DNA of 64,000 bases, taken from positions 372,001-436,000 of the forward strand of contig JAQPZY010001471.1 in the NCBI GenBank assembly GCA_029931535.1. Reading direction: 5' to 3'. Every line of letters starts with the position of its first letter. The stretch's first letter is position 1. Positions 54,640 to 64,000 of the stretch are shown in pieces. The DNA is from Margaritifera margaritifera. Lineage: Eukaryota; Mollusca; Bivalvia; Unionida; Margaritiferidae. Made by a program: the position numbers and the translations under genes. The notes under the pieces were generated by a model. The model had not been told where the DNA came from. It saw only the letters and a program-made list of their open reading frames with translations, and searched no databases.

Positions 54640-55337
54640 AACAAAGGGAAAATCGTGGAATAATCTTTCATAAGACGAAATAGATTAGACTCTGTAACCT
54701 CTGCTGCAATTTGTTTGATTTTATCTGTCTCTCTGTATTTTTTTTATTTATATATTGTATTACACACTGAGCGGGGTAAATTGAAAATCTAGCCATCATT
54801 TGCTCTATAAACTTCAATCAACCCATCTTTCCTTTCAACCTCCGAAATACAGGTATCGAAAGGTGTTTGTTCGGTCTCATATAGCTGTACGAGTGTACTA
54901 CTCACATCCTCAATGTGAAACGATAGTTTAGCAAATGGATTTATATTTATGTTTGTGTTCGTCTAGAGTAGTTTCCTATCCTGTTTACGCACGATTTATG
55001 CCCGGAAAATATATGTCTTTTTTTACATTCAAACAGAATGACACAGCTTGACAAAACAGATTCTAAGTCTCAGACGCACAACGTAAAGACCGATTTTTAT
55101 ATCCCTTGAAATCGTTCAATGTGGTTAAGTGCAACGATCTCCTGTGCCGTGAGAGTGAGAATTCTCTTGAGTACAAAGTTTTTAGTTGTTTCATTTATCT
55201 CGGCATCGATTGGTTTACGCATTTTGTTTCTACTGACATCTCAGCTAGGTGAGGTGCTTTCTAACTTCTCTATTACGTATTATCGGTCTAGTGGCGTATT
55301 TGCTTGTGTACAAAGACCCAAATGCCAGTAGCGTAGA
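54640..55337. repeat. Diverged tandem segmental duplication, unit 2 (partial)
   Basis: CGAAATAGATTAGAC, CTTTCAACCTCCGAAATACA, GGTATCGAAAGG and CGATTTTTATATCCCTT align to units 1 and 3. The unit ends at a minisatellite rather than continuing into LINE sequence. Confidence 0.5.
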
Positions 55338-55615
55338 CCCAGATCTACCCGCTCCTATTGAGCCGATAGATGAGGGTGTACTCTGCCGCCTCATATTGAG
55401 CCGGTAGATCAGGATCTACTCTGCCGAATAATATTGAACCGCAGATCAGGGTCTACTCGGCTGTCTAATATTGAATGAGTAGATGAGGGTCTACTATGCA
55501 GTCTTATATTGCGCCAGTAGATCAGGGTCTACTCTGCCGACTAATATTAAGTTGGTGTATCGGGGTCTACTCTGCAGCCTCATATGGAGCAGGTAGATTA
55601 GGGTCTACTCTGTTC
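55338..55615. repeat. ~42-bp minisatellite (about 6-7 copies)
   Basis: The unit contains AGGGTCTACTCTGCCG, CTAATATTGAGCCGGTAGAT, with moderate divergence. Confidence 0.85.
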
Positions 55616-55639
55616 TACTCATAATTTCAAGTGAACAGC

Positions 55640-56238
55640 GTAGACGATGCAACTTCTACTTTAATCTGTATAATTTCATGTGCTAACTTAATATTTATTT
55701 CAAATCTTTTCGTCGTCTTCTGATCCATCCTTCCCTTCATCCTCCGGAAAAATAGGTATCGGAAATTCTTTTTTCTTGACTATGGTAATTCTATGGGCAT
55801 TAGCACAAGGAATGCACGGTTGAGTGAAAACAATGAGTTAAGCATAGCTAAAAGTTGGGACAGTGTATTTTAAGAAATCTTTAGCTTACGCCGGTACAGT
55901 TTTATGGAATTGTTTGTAGTATGATATTAAACAAACACCTAATGTTTTACCTATAAAGAAATTATACCGCTATAAACATTTTAATGAGCCATCCTGATTT
56001 TATTACTGCGTTACATTTGTGCATGGTGGCTGTGATATATTTATGTCATAACAGTATACTAACCTTGTGTAATTTGTATTAACTTCCGTTATATTTGTAT
56101 TCTTTTATGCAGTTGATGTTAATCTTGTAGATTCTGTAATGTGTAGCTTGTATATTTGCTTTTATTGCTGAGGCATAATGTAAACTAGCTGTTAGTTATT
56201 TATGTCACCCTAAATAATAATAATTATTATTATTATTA

Positions 56239-56297
<59 letters not shown>

Positions 56298-57137
56298 CTA
56301 TCATGAGAAATATCAGAAATCCCACTTGTCAAAGCTTGTAATTCCTACCCTCTCCAGATCCCCTCACCCCCAACCCCTATCACGCCTGCCCACTCTTCTA
56401 ACAGCGCTTACTACCATCGGGTCATATACAAAAACAAAAACAAAAAACAAAAAAAGAGAAAAAGAAATTTAAAAAAAAACAAACAAACGTTGATGTTTAT
56501 GCGCTTCTGAAATACCTAGGTTCCTTACAGTCTGACCCTGACTTGACCCCTGAAAATCTCCATCCCTATTTCAATCCGATGATATTAATTCTATGAAACG
56601 AGATTCCTAGACAAATAATAACTACTAAAAGATCGATTTTATATCCCTTATAAACTTCAACAACCTCTATGACGTCATAGAGGTAATCCCCAGGGCAAAA
56701 TGTTTGTCTGTTTTATTGATCTAGATTTCGATTAGTGTCAAACTTTTCTCGTAAAGTTTCTCCCGCAAGTGTTTCGTCTAGTAAATAGTTCTTGCGACAT
56801 TCTTTAGAAGAATATTGTCCATTCTGTGGAGGCAACAAGGTGTACATGAGTATGGCTTTGTTTTCGGTTTTCCTTCTGCGTTGCTGAATTTATAACTTTC
56901 TTTGCGACCAACCATTCACTTTCTGACGCATTTGACTCAGATTGTCTTACAGCTGGAGTATTTTCACTGTTCCTGAAAAACAAATGGTCAATTTTTTGGG
57001 GGTCATGTAATGATGTGGATGGAAACAGAGTAAATTAAGAGTAGTAATTTACAGCGACAGATGATTCAAAACCACTGCCATCCCAAGCGCACACAATAAC
57101 AAACGATCATAAAAGAAAGATTTATATTTGAACAGTG
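55640..57137. repeat. Diverged tandem segmental duplication, unit 3 (5' part)
   Basis: Aligns with units 1 and 2 at 55730-55770 (AATAGGTATCGGAAA), 56630-56660 (GATCGATTTTATATCCCTT) and 56670-56720 (CCTCTATGACGTCATAGAGG). It contains a (TTA)n at 56217-56296. Confidence 0.5.
56217..56296. repeat. (TTA)n microsatellite
   Basis: About 26 units with one GTT interruption. Confidence 0.97.
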
Positions 57138-57780
57138 AATACAGATATAGGCCTAAAAGTGTACGGTGGAAATAGGCCTAAAGTATAAGATGGAAATAGG
57201 CCTAAAAGTGTACTGTGGAAATAGGTCTAAAAGTGTACGGTGGAAATAGGTCTAAAAGTGTACGGTGGAAATAGGTCTAAATCTGTACGGTGGAAATAGG
57301 CCTAAACGTGTACGGTGGAAATAGGCCTAAAAGTGTACGGTGGAAATAGGTATAAATGTGTACTGTGGAAATAGGCCTAAAAGTGTACGGTGGAAATAGG
57401 CCTAATGTGTAAGATGGAAATAGGCCTAATGTGTAAGATGGAAATAGGCCTAATGTGTAAGATGGAAATAGGCCTAATGTGTAAGATGGAAATAGGCTTA
57501 ATGTGTAAGATGGAAATAGGTCTAAAAGTGTACGGTGGAAATAGGCCTAATGTGTACGGTGGAAATAGGCCTAATGTGTACGGTGGAAATAGGTCTAAAA
57601 GTGTACGGTGGAAATAGACCTAATGTGTACGGTGGAAATAGGCCTAATGTGTACGGTGGAAATAGATCTAAAAGTGTACGGTGGAAATAGGCCTAATGTG
57701 TACGGTGGAAATAGTCCTAAAAGTGTACGGTGGAAATAGTCCTAAAAGTGTACGGTGGAAATAGTCCTAAAAGCGCATGG
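57138..57780. repeat. 22-24 bp minisatellite (about 28 copies)
   Basis: The units are GTGTACGGTGGAAATAGGCC, TAAAA (24 bp) or TAAT-joined shorter forms (22 bp), plus an AAGATGG variant block at 57405-57515. The array sits exactly where unit 1 of the segmental duplication has a single related segment (GATTAAAACTGTACGGTAGA at 53620-53640). Confidence 0.95.
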
Positions 57781-58910
57781 TGGAAACATATTTACGACCA
57801 TTAAGACTTGGGCAATCACAATCATCAGACACACAGCAGGGATGTTAGATAGGACCAAGATAGAGCCAGAAAACCTAGACAGAGCGATTAGTTCATGTCA
57901 CATTAAAATGCACAGCTTATGCCAACAGACTAAAACTACCCCGGAAGGTAGCAAAAAATGATTAGTGTAAAAATGTGTGATAAGGCAGAAGAAGAAAAGC
58001 TCAGCAAAATAAGGGAGGAAAAGTGAAAAACACCTAATCCTTATTAAAAAGAAGACAATTTAAATATACTTATACAAATAGAAATAGAACGGAGGAGGTT
58101 GGAAAGAGTGTCTTAATGGAAAGAGAAGGCGATGTATGAATAGTTTGTGCGTCAAACAGAACAGGAGCCTGGTGACGAAACTTGGAGGTGGCTTAAACAA
58201 AGGGACACGAAGATCAATACGGAAGGTCAGGTGATGGCAGCACACGATCAGGAGCTAATGGGTAACAGGGTGATAGATAATATATAAAATGACGATTCAT
58301 CTATCCCATGTACAGAATAAGTAAAAATGTGAAAGAGAACAATTTGAAGAGCCTCTCCCATGTGCAGAATATGTATGAATGGGAAAGACTGAGCACCTTA
58401 TCAGTTTGTGCAAAATATTTACGATAGTGAATACGAAATTCAAGAAAACAATAACCAAAGCATTACAAAAGAAGCTGTCTCAAATATATTAGATAAAGTG
58501 TACAAACAAGTGAAAAAATCATTTAGCCGAGAAAGTGATTAACAATAGCAGGGATAGATTTGTGTAGGTCTTCAACATCAAGACGGACAAAAGAACTGAG
58601 TACAATAGGCCTGACATTGTACTGGCTGACAGAAAAGAACCTTATGTACATCATAGACATACCGGTACTAGGAGACACTAGTAAGGAAAGTTAGGAGAAA
58701 ACGTCCAAGTACAAACTTGGCTACAAGCACAAACATGGATCGTACCAGTAGTAGTTGATATACTGAAAGTTGAATCGAGTCCATACAGGATACAGAGAAA
58801 AAATCCATTCATTGATCTACTGCAAAAAGGAACCATACTAGGGACAGCCAGAACCATACTAGGGACAGTCAGAAAAATTTCTGAAGACCTAAGACCGTGG
58901 AAGAGGTAGA
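57781..58910 (+). pseudogene. LINE C-terminal remnant, copy 2
   Basis: In shifting plus-strand frames: AITIIRHTAGMLDRTKIEPE and NLDR, FVRQTEQEPGDETWRWLKQR, GQVMAAHDQELM, KTDKRTEYNRPDIVLADRKE, IIDIPVLGDT, QTWIVPVVVDIL and TILGTARTILG. The order RYSAGIIDW / VRQTE / AAxDQxL / NRPDIVxxDKK / IDxxxPGD / VPVVVGAL / LLGTAHIL is the C-terminal extension of a group of metazoan non-LTR retrotransposons; I cannot assign the clade. The RT domain itself would be 5' of 57781, where the segment is replaced by minisatellite. A 21-bp duplication (GAACCATACTAGGGACAG) lies at 58830-58874. Confidence 0.75.
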
Positions 58911-58931
58911 AATATGGTTAATGATAGCAAG

Positions 58932-59201
58932 CAGTAGCGGCGCGCGGGGTGGGGGTCGGGAGGGGGGGGGGCAATTGCCCTCGGGCGCCAGACGAGGGGG
59001 GGGGGCGCCGTCGAGAGCTCTTTTTTGCAGCTGTAACCGGGGCGTAGATGGGGTGGATTTTGGAGGTTGGCAACTGACATAAAAACTGTTGTCTGTGGCA
59101 AAGAAGGGGCCGCACTAAAGAACATTGCCCCCAGGCGCCTCGGTATGGACGCCACTAAAGAACACTGCCCCTGGGCGTCTCGAACAGTCGCGCCGCCACT
59201 G
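58932..59201. mobile_element. hAT-type MITE, 270 bp
   Basis: The ends are CAGTAGCGGCGCG and, reverse-complemented, CAGTGGCGGCGCG. The 8-bp target duplication ATAGCAAG flanks it exactly (58924-58931 and 59202-59209). The interior is GC-rich with poly-G runs and GGGCAATTGCCC. It has no transposase. It inserted just after the LINE C-terminal remnant. Confidence 0.92.
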
Positions 59202-59209
59202 ATAGCAAG

Positions 59210-59689
59210 TCGTGATTGGAGTATGACCAATATATGAAACAGAGTTTTGTGTGTATCTGTGTACCTACCTAGCTTTCTATATAACTTTCTATCTATATGT
59301 CTATCTATCAATCAGCTTCTATGCAATAAAATATGCTAGACAAAATTATACTAATATAATTTAAAAGTTACGTGAAGTTTGAGGTTCGAGCACACGGAAT
59401 ACATTCAGGTATGAATGAATATGGAGATCGTTTGAAAAGTAAACGCAGTTTTAGTGACGCTGATAAAAGTGAACGATTTAGAATGATGAGATAATTTGAT
59501 TGCAAAGAAATAAGACATTCAGCAAATATATATAATGTGTGTTTTAATCTAGTCCATGAAGGTGAGTTTGACTTTAAATTCTGGTCACTTGTCAACAGAA
59601 TATTTAGAAGTATTTGAGTTCAAGGCCAGTTAGACTCAGTTTTTTTCCCCATTTTATTGCTTCACATCCTGTTAATATAGGTCAAGAGA
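59210..59689. other. Intergenic sequence, nothing recognised
   Basis: A short CTATCTATCTATCA-type run lies near 59288-59310. No coding signal. Confidence 0.5.
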
Positions 59690-60113
59690 AAAATGTTTAT
59701 AAATAGGGATTTGGTAAAAACATAATTCATTCCTATTTATATTGTGCCGCTGAAATCAGATATAATTCGAGAGGAATTATTTATTTAATATATATTCATT
59801 GGCATTACTAAAGTGCTCATTGACTTTTTAATTAATACATTACTTTCGACTTTTGTGAACTCATTCAACGACATTCTGGATTGTATTATTATGGTATATC
59901 AGGACATTCAAGACTATTGGAACTCATTCGGAATATTCTATATTCTTGGACTTGTGATTTGGACATTTAGGATTATTTGGAATTTGATTCATAATATTGT
60001 AAGTATATTTTGAATTTAACTTTGTATAATAGGGAAATAAATTGCTTGTTGATATTACTTACATTGTTGGTTTCACTTTCTTTCTGTTACATATTTTTAA
60101 GACCTAGAGTCGT

Positions 60114-60117
<4 letters not shown>
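59690..60117 (+). mobile_element. LTR-like dispersed repeat, copy 2
   Basis: Homologous to 31550-32012 with the same order of blocks and the same TTAAGACCTAGAGTCGTAACA end. It has a TATA-like TTTATAAATAG near 59698 and GGAAATAAATTGCTTG near 60041. The embedded ORF (QDIQDYWNSFG ... FRIIWNL) differs from copy 1 mainly at amino-acid-changing sites, so it is not conserved as protein. (TA)n follows directly. Confidence 0.55.

Positions 60118-60176
<59 letters not shown>
60118..60176. repeat. (TA)n microsatellite
   Basis: About 29 TA units starting at the LTR-like end. Confidence 0.97.
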
Positions 60177-60180
<4 letters not shown>

Positions 60181-60462
60181 AAAAGAGTTAATCGTTATTG
60201 TATAGTTTATATCTGGTGTATATTATGGCTTTTGCGAAAGTCATAGATGGAATAGTGTATGAATGGTGTAATATTTTATGGTGTATATAGCCTGGAAGCA
60301 ATTACTAATCTGTGATGAATTGTTTTCGTATAACTAGAGACCGCAGTTGCAAAATAAACGCTTAGCATAAGATATAATTTATCTCAAATGAAACTGTCTG
60401 TTCGCCTACCTATATAACATGCCTCTGGCAGTGAATATTATTACAATAGGTTATACACATCT

Positions 60463-61690
60463 ATGTCAAAGTATCTTCAAATGGTTTCGAAGATCAGATG
60501 TAATACTACTTCTGACGTATCAGATGTAATACTACTTCTGACGTACATTTCTGTAATAATGATAATCATAATTACCTTTTTTGTTGTAAAAAAATTAATT
60601 GGATACAAATATATTATTCGCGGTAAAAGGGAAACCGATATGCAGAGACTGGTTAACATCGACTCAAAGCAACTCGAAATCACTTTTTTTGCAGATAACT
60701 TAGATAAATTCTTAAGATTATATAAGTATATTAATAAAACACGTGACCTGGAAATAAAGCATCAGATAGTGATTAGTCATGGATCAATTACCTGAGACAT
60801 TGCTGCCGCACTAATTAGCTCAGAAGTCGTATTTAGAACAACAAACTATTACTGCCAGAAAATGGATGATTCTGTTTAAAAAGTGATTGAAAGAACCATT
60901 TTCGACTAAACTCGGTCATGTTCAAACGTAGATCTGCTTCATATCAATAAGTATGAAGATTTTGATGATTATGATGCAATAAGCAATAATATCGATGGTT
61001 CACATGGTTGATTTGTTCAAAACATTTAAAGACGCTGTTCTGTTGTGTTTTGCCCTAATTAATAAAAGTTATTAAATTAATACGAAACTGTAGCTTTTGT
61101 GCCGGATGGAGACATCTTAATTACTTGATGGCTCCCAATGGAAAAGTAGACAAATGTGCGTCTTCCGCTCAGGGCCGGATTAAGACCTTTAGAGGCCCTA
61201 AGCACTGAAAAGATTATAGTGCCCCCATATGTAATTCAAAATAGAAACAATGCTAAACAGTAATTTCTCTTCTCCTTTTTTTTGGTGCCCCTGCTTTGCT
61301 GGTGTCCTAAGCACGTACTTAGTCTGTCTATTGGGTAATCCAGCACTGCTTCCGCTCGTTGTTGAAAAACTCTTTTCCATTTGACGTTTCTTGAAAACAC
61401 TGAACAATCCTGATTCGTGTTCTTTTTTGATTCAATCTACAGATAAAAGTCCTCTGTGTCATGTCCAAATGCGGACTGAGAGTTAGCTGTAGGCTCCTAA
61501 TTATCTATACACTCTGTTGAAATGAGTTTGAATTAAGCTTTCTTTTGTTTTGAAATTACTGATTACCTACACCAGTTTATCATTTGGAAACCACACATAC
61601 AGAAATCTGATATATTCTTAAAATATATGAGAAAAGGTGGAAATTAAAATAAACAATCTGTGAGTCAAAGCAATAATGTTATTTCATTTT
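60463..61690. repeat. Diverged tandem duplication, copy A
   Basis: 60470-60600 aligns with 61940-62045 and 62340-62440 (GAAGATCA, CTTCTGAC, ATTTCTG, AATGAT, ATTACC blocks). 61430-61560 aligns with 62890-63035 (TACAGATAAAAGTC, GTCATGTCCA, TGAATTAAGCTTTC). A 24-bp duplication (GATGTAATACTACTTCTGAC) lies at 60498-60545. A 110-codon ORF here (60463-60795) has no counterpart in the other copies and is unlikely to be a gene. Confidence 0.55.
61170..61348. mobile_element. hAT-type MITE, 179 bp
   Basis: The ends are CAGGGCCGGATTAAGACC and, reverse-complemented, CAGTGCTGGATTACCC. The 8-bp target duplication CTTCCGCT is exact on both sides (61162-61169 and 61349-61356). The interior carries GTGCCCC and CCTAAGCAC phrases typical of this MITE type. 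It is inserted inside copy A of the local duplication. Confidence 0.92.
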
Positions 61691-62054
61691 GATATTGCAC
61701 GCAATTATGACAGGTGCGTCGTCTTAGCCGAAATCCCCACCGAACCTAAAAGAAAAGAAAATAACCAAGCTAACGGCGCATAGTTTTGCATCAATAAACT
61801 ACTATTTGTGCATACGAGACCTTTTATCTCCAATTAATCTTCCTATGCACAGGCATGCATTGTAACGTTCTTCTGTTAGTGCAGAGCTCAACTCAATAGC
61901 AAATACAATCTCTCAGATATCTAAGTCAAAGTTACAAAGAAAAGTCTCGAAGATCAAAAGTATTAAAACTTTTGACTTCCATTTCTGCGATGATTGGAAT
62001 GATTACCGTAGTTATTATCTTTCGAAAATCTATTTTTATTATTGTTATCATGTT

Positions 62055-62056
<2 letters not shown>
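61691..62056. repeat. Diverged tandem duplication, copy B (truncated)
   Basis: GCGCATAGTTTTGCATCAAT near 61765 and ACGAGACCTTTTATCT near 61813 match GCGCATAGTTTGGTATCAAT near 62180 and the following text of copy C. It stops at a (TA)n array. Confidence 0.55.

Positions 62057-62057
<1 letters not shown>

Positions 62058-62135
<78 letters not shown>
62058..62135. repeat. (TA)n microsatellite at a duplication boundary
   Basis: About 39 TA units separate copy B from copy C. Confidence 0.97.
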
Positions 62136-62137
<2 letters not shown>

Positions 62138-62164
62138 CATTATAAAAAAAAGTTTGCATAAAAA

Positions 62165-63136
62165 TTACATAAAAGCCAGTGCGCATAGTTTGGTATCAAT
62201 GAATCACAAGTGGCAAGTAGGTGGTCTCGTACCACTGGAGATTTTATCTACAAGCATTTTCTGAAACTTTTTCATCTAGTATGCATACTGTTAGTGTCAA
62301 ATTCCTCTAAATGTCATACACAATATTACGGATATCATAGATAGGTACTGCAAATGACATAGGATATCTTTGGTGAAAGGGGTTTTAACTTCCATTAATT
62401 AGAATAGCCACCATAATTATCTTACAAAAACATTATATTTGGTTAGAATACTCCATTTAAAGCGGCCTGTGTGAACTTGATTCCGATTATCTGGCTTATG
62501 ATAACATAAGCAATTAAAAATGACAATATTTCAGAAACATTGCATTAAATTTTGGGTGAATTTCTTGAATATTTTTAATGAAACAATTAACCAGGTGATA
62601 AGCGACATGTAATGATTTGTAATTAAATTATTTATCTGAAGGTCAACCAATGACTTTAGAAATGGGTTTATAGAATCGATTTTGGCTAAATGTTTCTAGA
62701 GACTTAATGCTGTGTACTAATTTATAACAGTCATACTAAACAGAAGCATTGGTGCCAGATGGTAAGGTCTTACTTACTGGAAGGGCAGTCGATGAAAAAT
62801 AAAGGAATCTGTGTCTTTCTCTGATTGTCAAAACATTGTTCGCCATGTGTACTTTCTTTAAAGCAATGAAAACGTCTGGTTAGTTCTCCATGTTTTCAAT
62901 CTACACCTACAGAAAAAAGTCTTTTTTGTCTTGTCCACATGCAAATTCAGAATTTGTTGTAAGATCATATAGATCGTTTCATTCTATCGAAAGAAATATG
63001 AATTAAGCTTTCGTTGATTTTTGAAGTACTCATTTCCCTTACGAGCTAATCCTTCCAAATTACACATTCAGTTGAAGTATAATTCTTTATATTTAACATA
63101 TTGGTGGAAATGTAAACATACAACTCTGTATCAGTG
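62165..63136. repeat. Diverged tandem duplication, copy C
   Basis: Its first half matches copy B and its second half matches the 3' half of copy A. Confidence 0.5.
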
Positions 63137-63281
63137 GAAGGTGAGAGTTCTGGCGCACTGGGGTATTGTTGTCTTCAATTTGTTTACAAAATTAGACATA
63201 TTAAATATTTGCAGAGTTGATCATACCCTTTAAAACTGACTTTCAAACTAAAACTCCGGCGTGCCAAAAACTCTCACCTTC
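63137..63281. mobile_element. Small foldback/MITE-like element
   Basis: GAAGGTGAGAGTTCTGGCGC at the left pairs with the right end, whose reverse complement is GAAGGTGAGAGTTTTTGGCA then CGCCGG. The terminal repeats are about 26 bp. No target duplication is evident. Confidence 0.6.
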
Positions 63282-64000
63282 TTAACTACATACGTGACAA
63301 GCGTTCCTGATCTTAATGGTTATGATATACGTGATCTTCTGAACATTTGAAGAGGTAAAGACACAATGATATACAGATATCAATTTTTAATCTATTTAAT
63401 AGCAATCTGTTTTGGTCTATGTACTCTCTTGCGTATCCAATCGTTTTTATACCGTCTCTTATTAATAGGCTCTTTAGTTTTTTTTTCATGTTAAACAATT
63501 TGTTTGCCTTTTTTAAAACTATTTTTGCTTTGTGCAAGATTTGAAAATTATGCTTCAAACACCGAGACTCCCTTAAAATACAAATGAAAAAACATTAGGT
63601 CATGTAGACTGACTCGTACGCTTTTTCACCCCCATTTATTCAAGTATAAAAATGCCGACGCGTATCCTTGTATCCCTGATTTTATTAGTCAGTAGATTTT
63701 GTCCATATGAAAATTGTATATAAAAGGACTTTTGCTGACTACCTTAATAGAGAATATGGACCATAAAGTAAAGTATTCATGTTATCCACCAAATAATGTT
63801 TATTATCATATGGTGAAAGAGCAATCCTATTTATCGTGTATCTCATGATTGTAGGATCTAATTAAATTGATATCTTGATGATTTTTAATTTGGTTAAATA
63901 AAGCTATCTTCGTACATGTCTAATTTTAGATTATTTTTAACAACAGATTTCTTAATATCCTTGCATACTTTTTCGCCTATGTCAGACCTAAAAGCATATT
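63282..64000. other. Intergenic sequence, nothing recognised
   Basis: AT-rich with no repeat or coding signal. An 81-codon minus ORF (63313-63558) is Lys/Leu-rich and shows no family. Confidence 0.5.

Noticed and set aside
60463..60795. 110-aa ORF with one hydrophobic segment
   Set aside because: Lies in a diverged duplication whose other copies are not open in this frame; includes a 24-bp internal duplication.

Overview
This is a eukaryotic, AT-rich, gene-poor window from an animal genome. Spliced exons with GT-AG introns, very long (TA)n, (GA)n and (CA)n microsatellites, many 40-60 bp minisatellites, non-LTR retrotransposon remnants and small inverted-repeat DNA transposons all fit a marine invertebrate. 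A lophotrochozoan, most likely a bivalve mollusc, is my best guess; this rests on genome style and is not proven.

The only convincing host protein gene is at the left edge. Five in-phase exons (360-5257, plus strand) encode the C-terminal 331 residues of a glycoside-hydrolase-like protein and end in a stop codon and an AATAAA signal. Its 5' exons lie outside the window. A broken, frame-shifted relative of its fourth exon may sit at 6818-6944.

The remaining ~58 kb is transposon debris and tandem repeats. At 8.75-10.03 kb there is a CCAAT/TATA promoter followed by two broken genes, the second resembling a jelly-roll-type protein recurrent in virus-like (Polinton/Maverick-type) elements of aquatic invertebrates. 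At 29.1-30.75 kb a GC-rich repeat tract with GCGCATGCGC palindromes lies beside two divergent, unrecognised ORFs sharing a compact promoter region; it could be another virus-like remnant. Non-LTR retrotransposon pieces: an L1-type ORF1 (12.96-13.97 kb, minus), a CR1-like RT C-terminus (14.6-15.66 kb, minus), and two related LINE C-termini (53.6-54.1 and 57.8-58.9 kb, plus). DNA transposons: two hAT-type MITEs with exact 8-bp target duplications (58932-59201, 61170-61348), a pogo/Tigger-like MITE (27030-27309), a two-copy inverted-repeat family (27984-29045) and smaller foldback elements. A repeat with LTR-like features occurs at 31.55-32.01 and 59.69-60.12 kb.

Tandem arrays dominate the middle. 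A 5.4-kb satellite of 51/55-bp monomers with higher-order organisation spans 33556-39002, and a 1.7-kb array of 39-bp monomers spans 46490-48200. Because 51 and 39 are multiples of three, both create long but meaningless ORFs. Regions 52.6-58.9 kb and 60.4-63.2 kb are diverged tandem segmental duplications. One minisatellite (57138-57780) expanded inside just one of the duplicate copies. No tRNA, rRNA, CRISPR array or other RNA gene was found.
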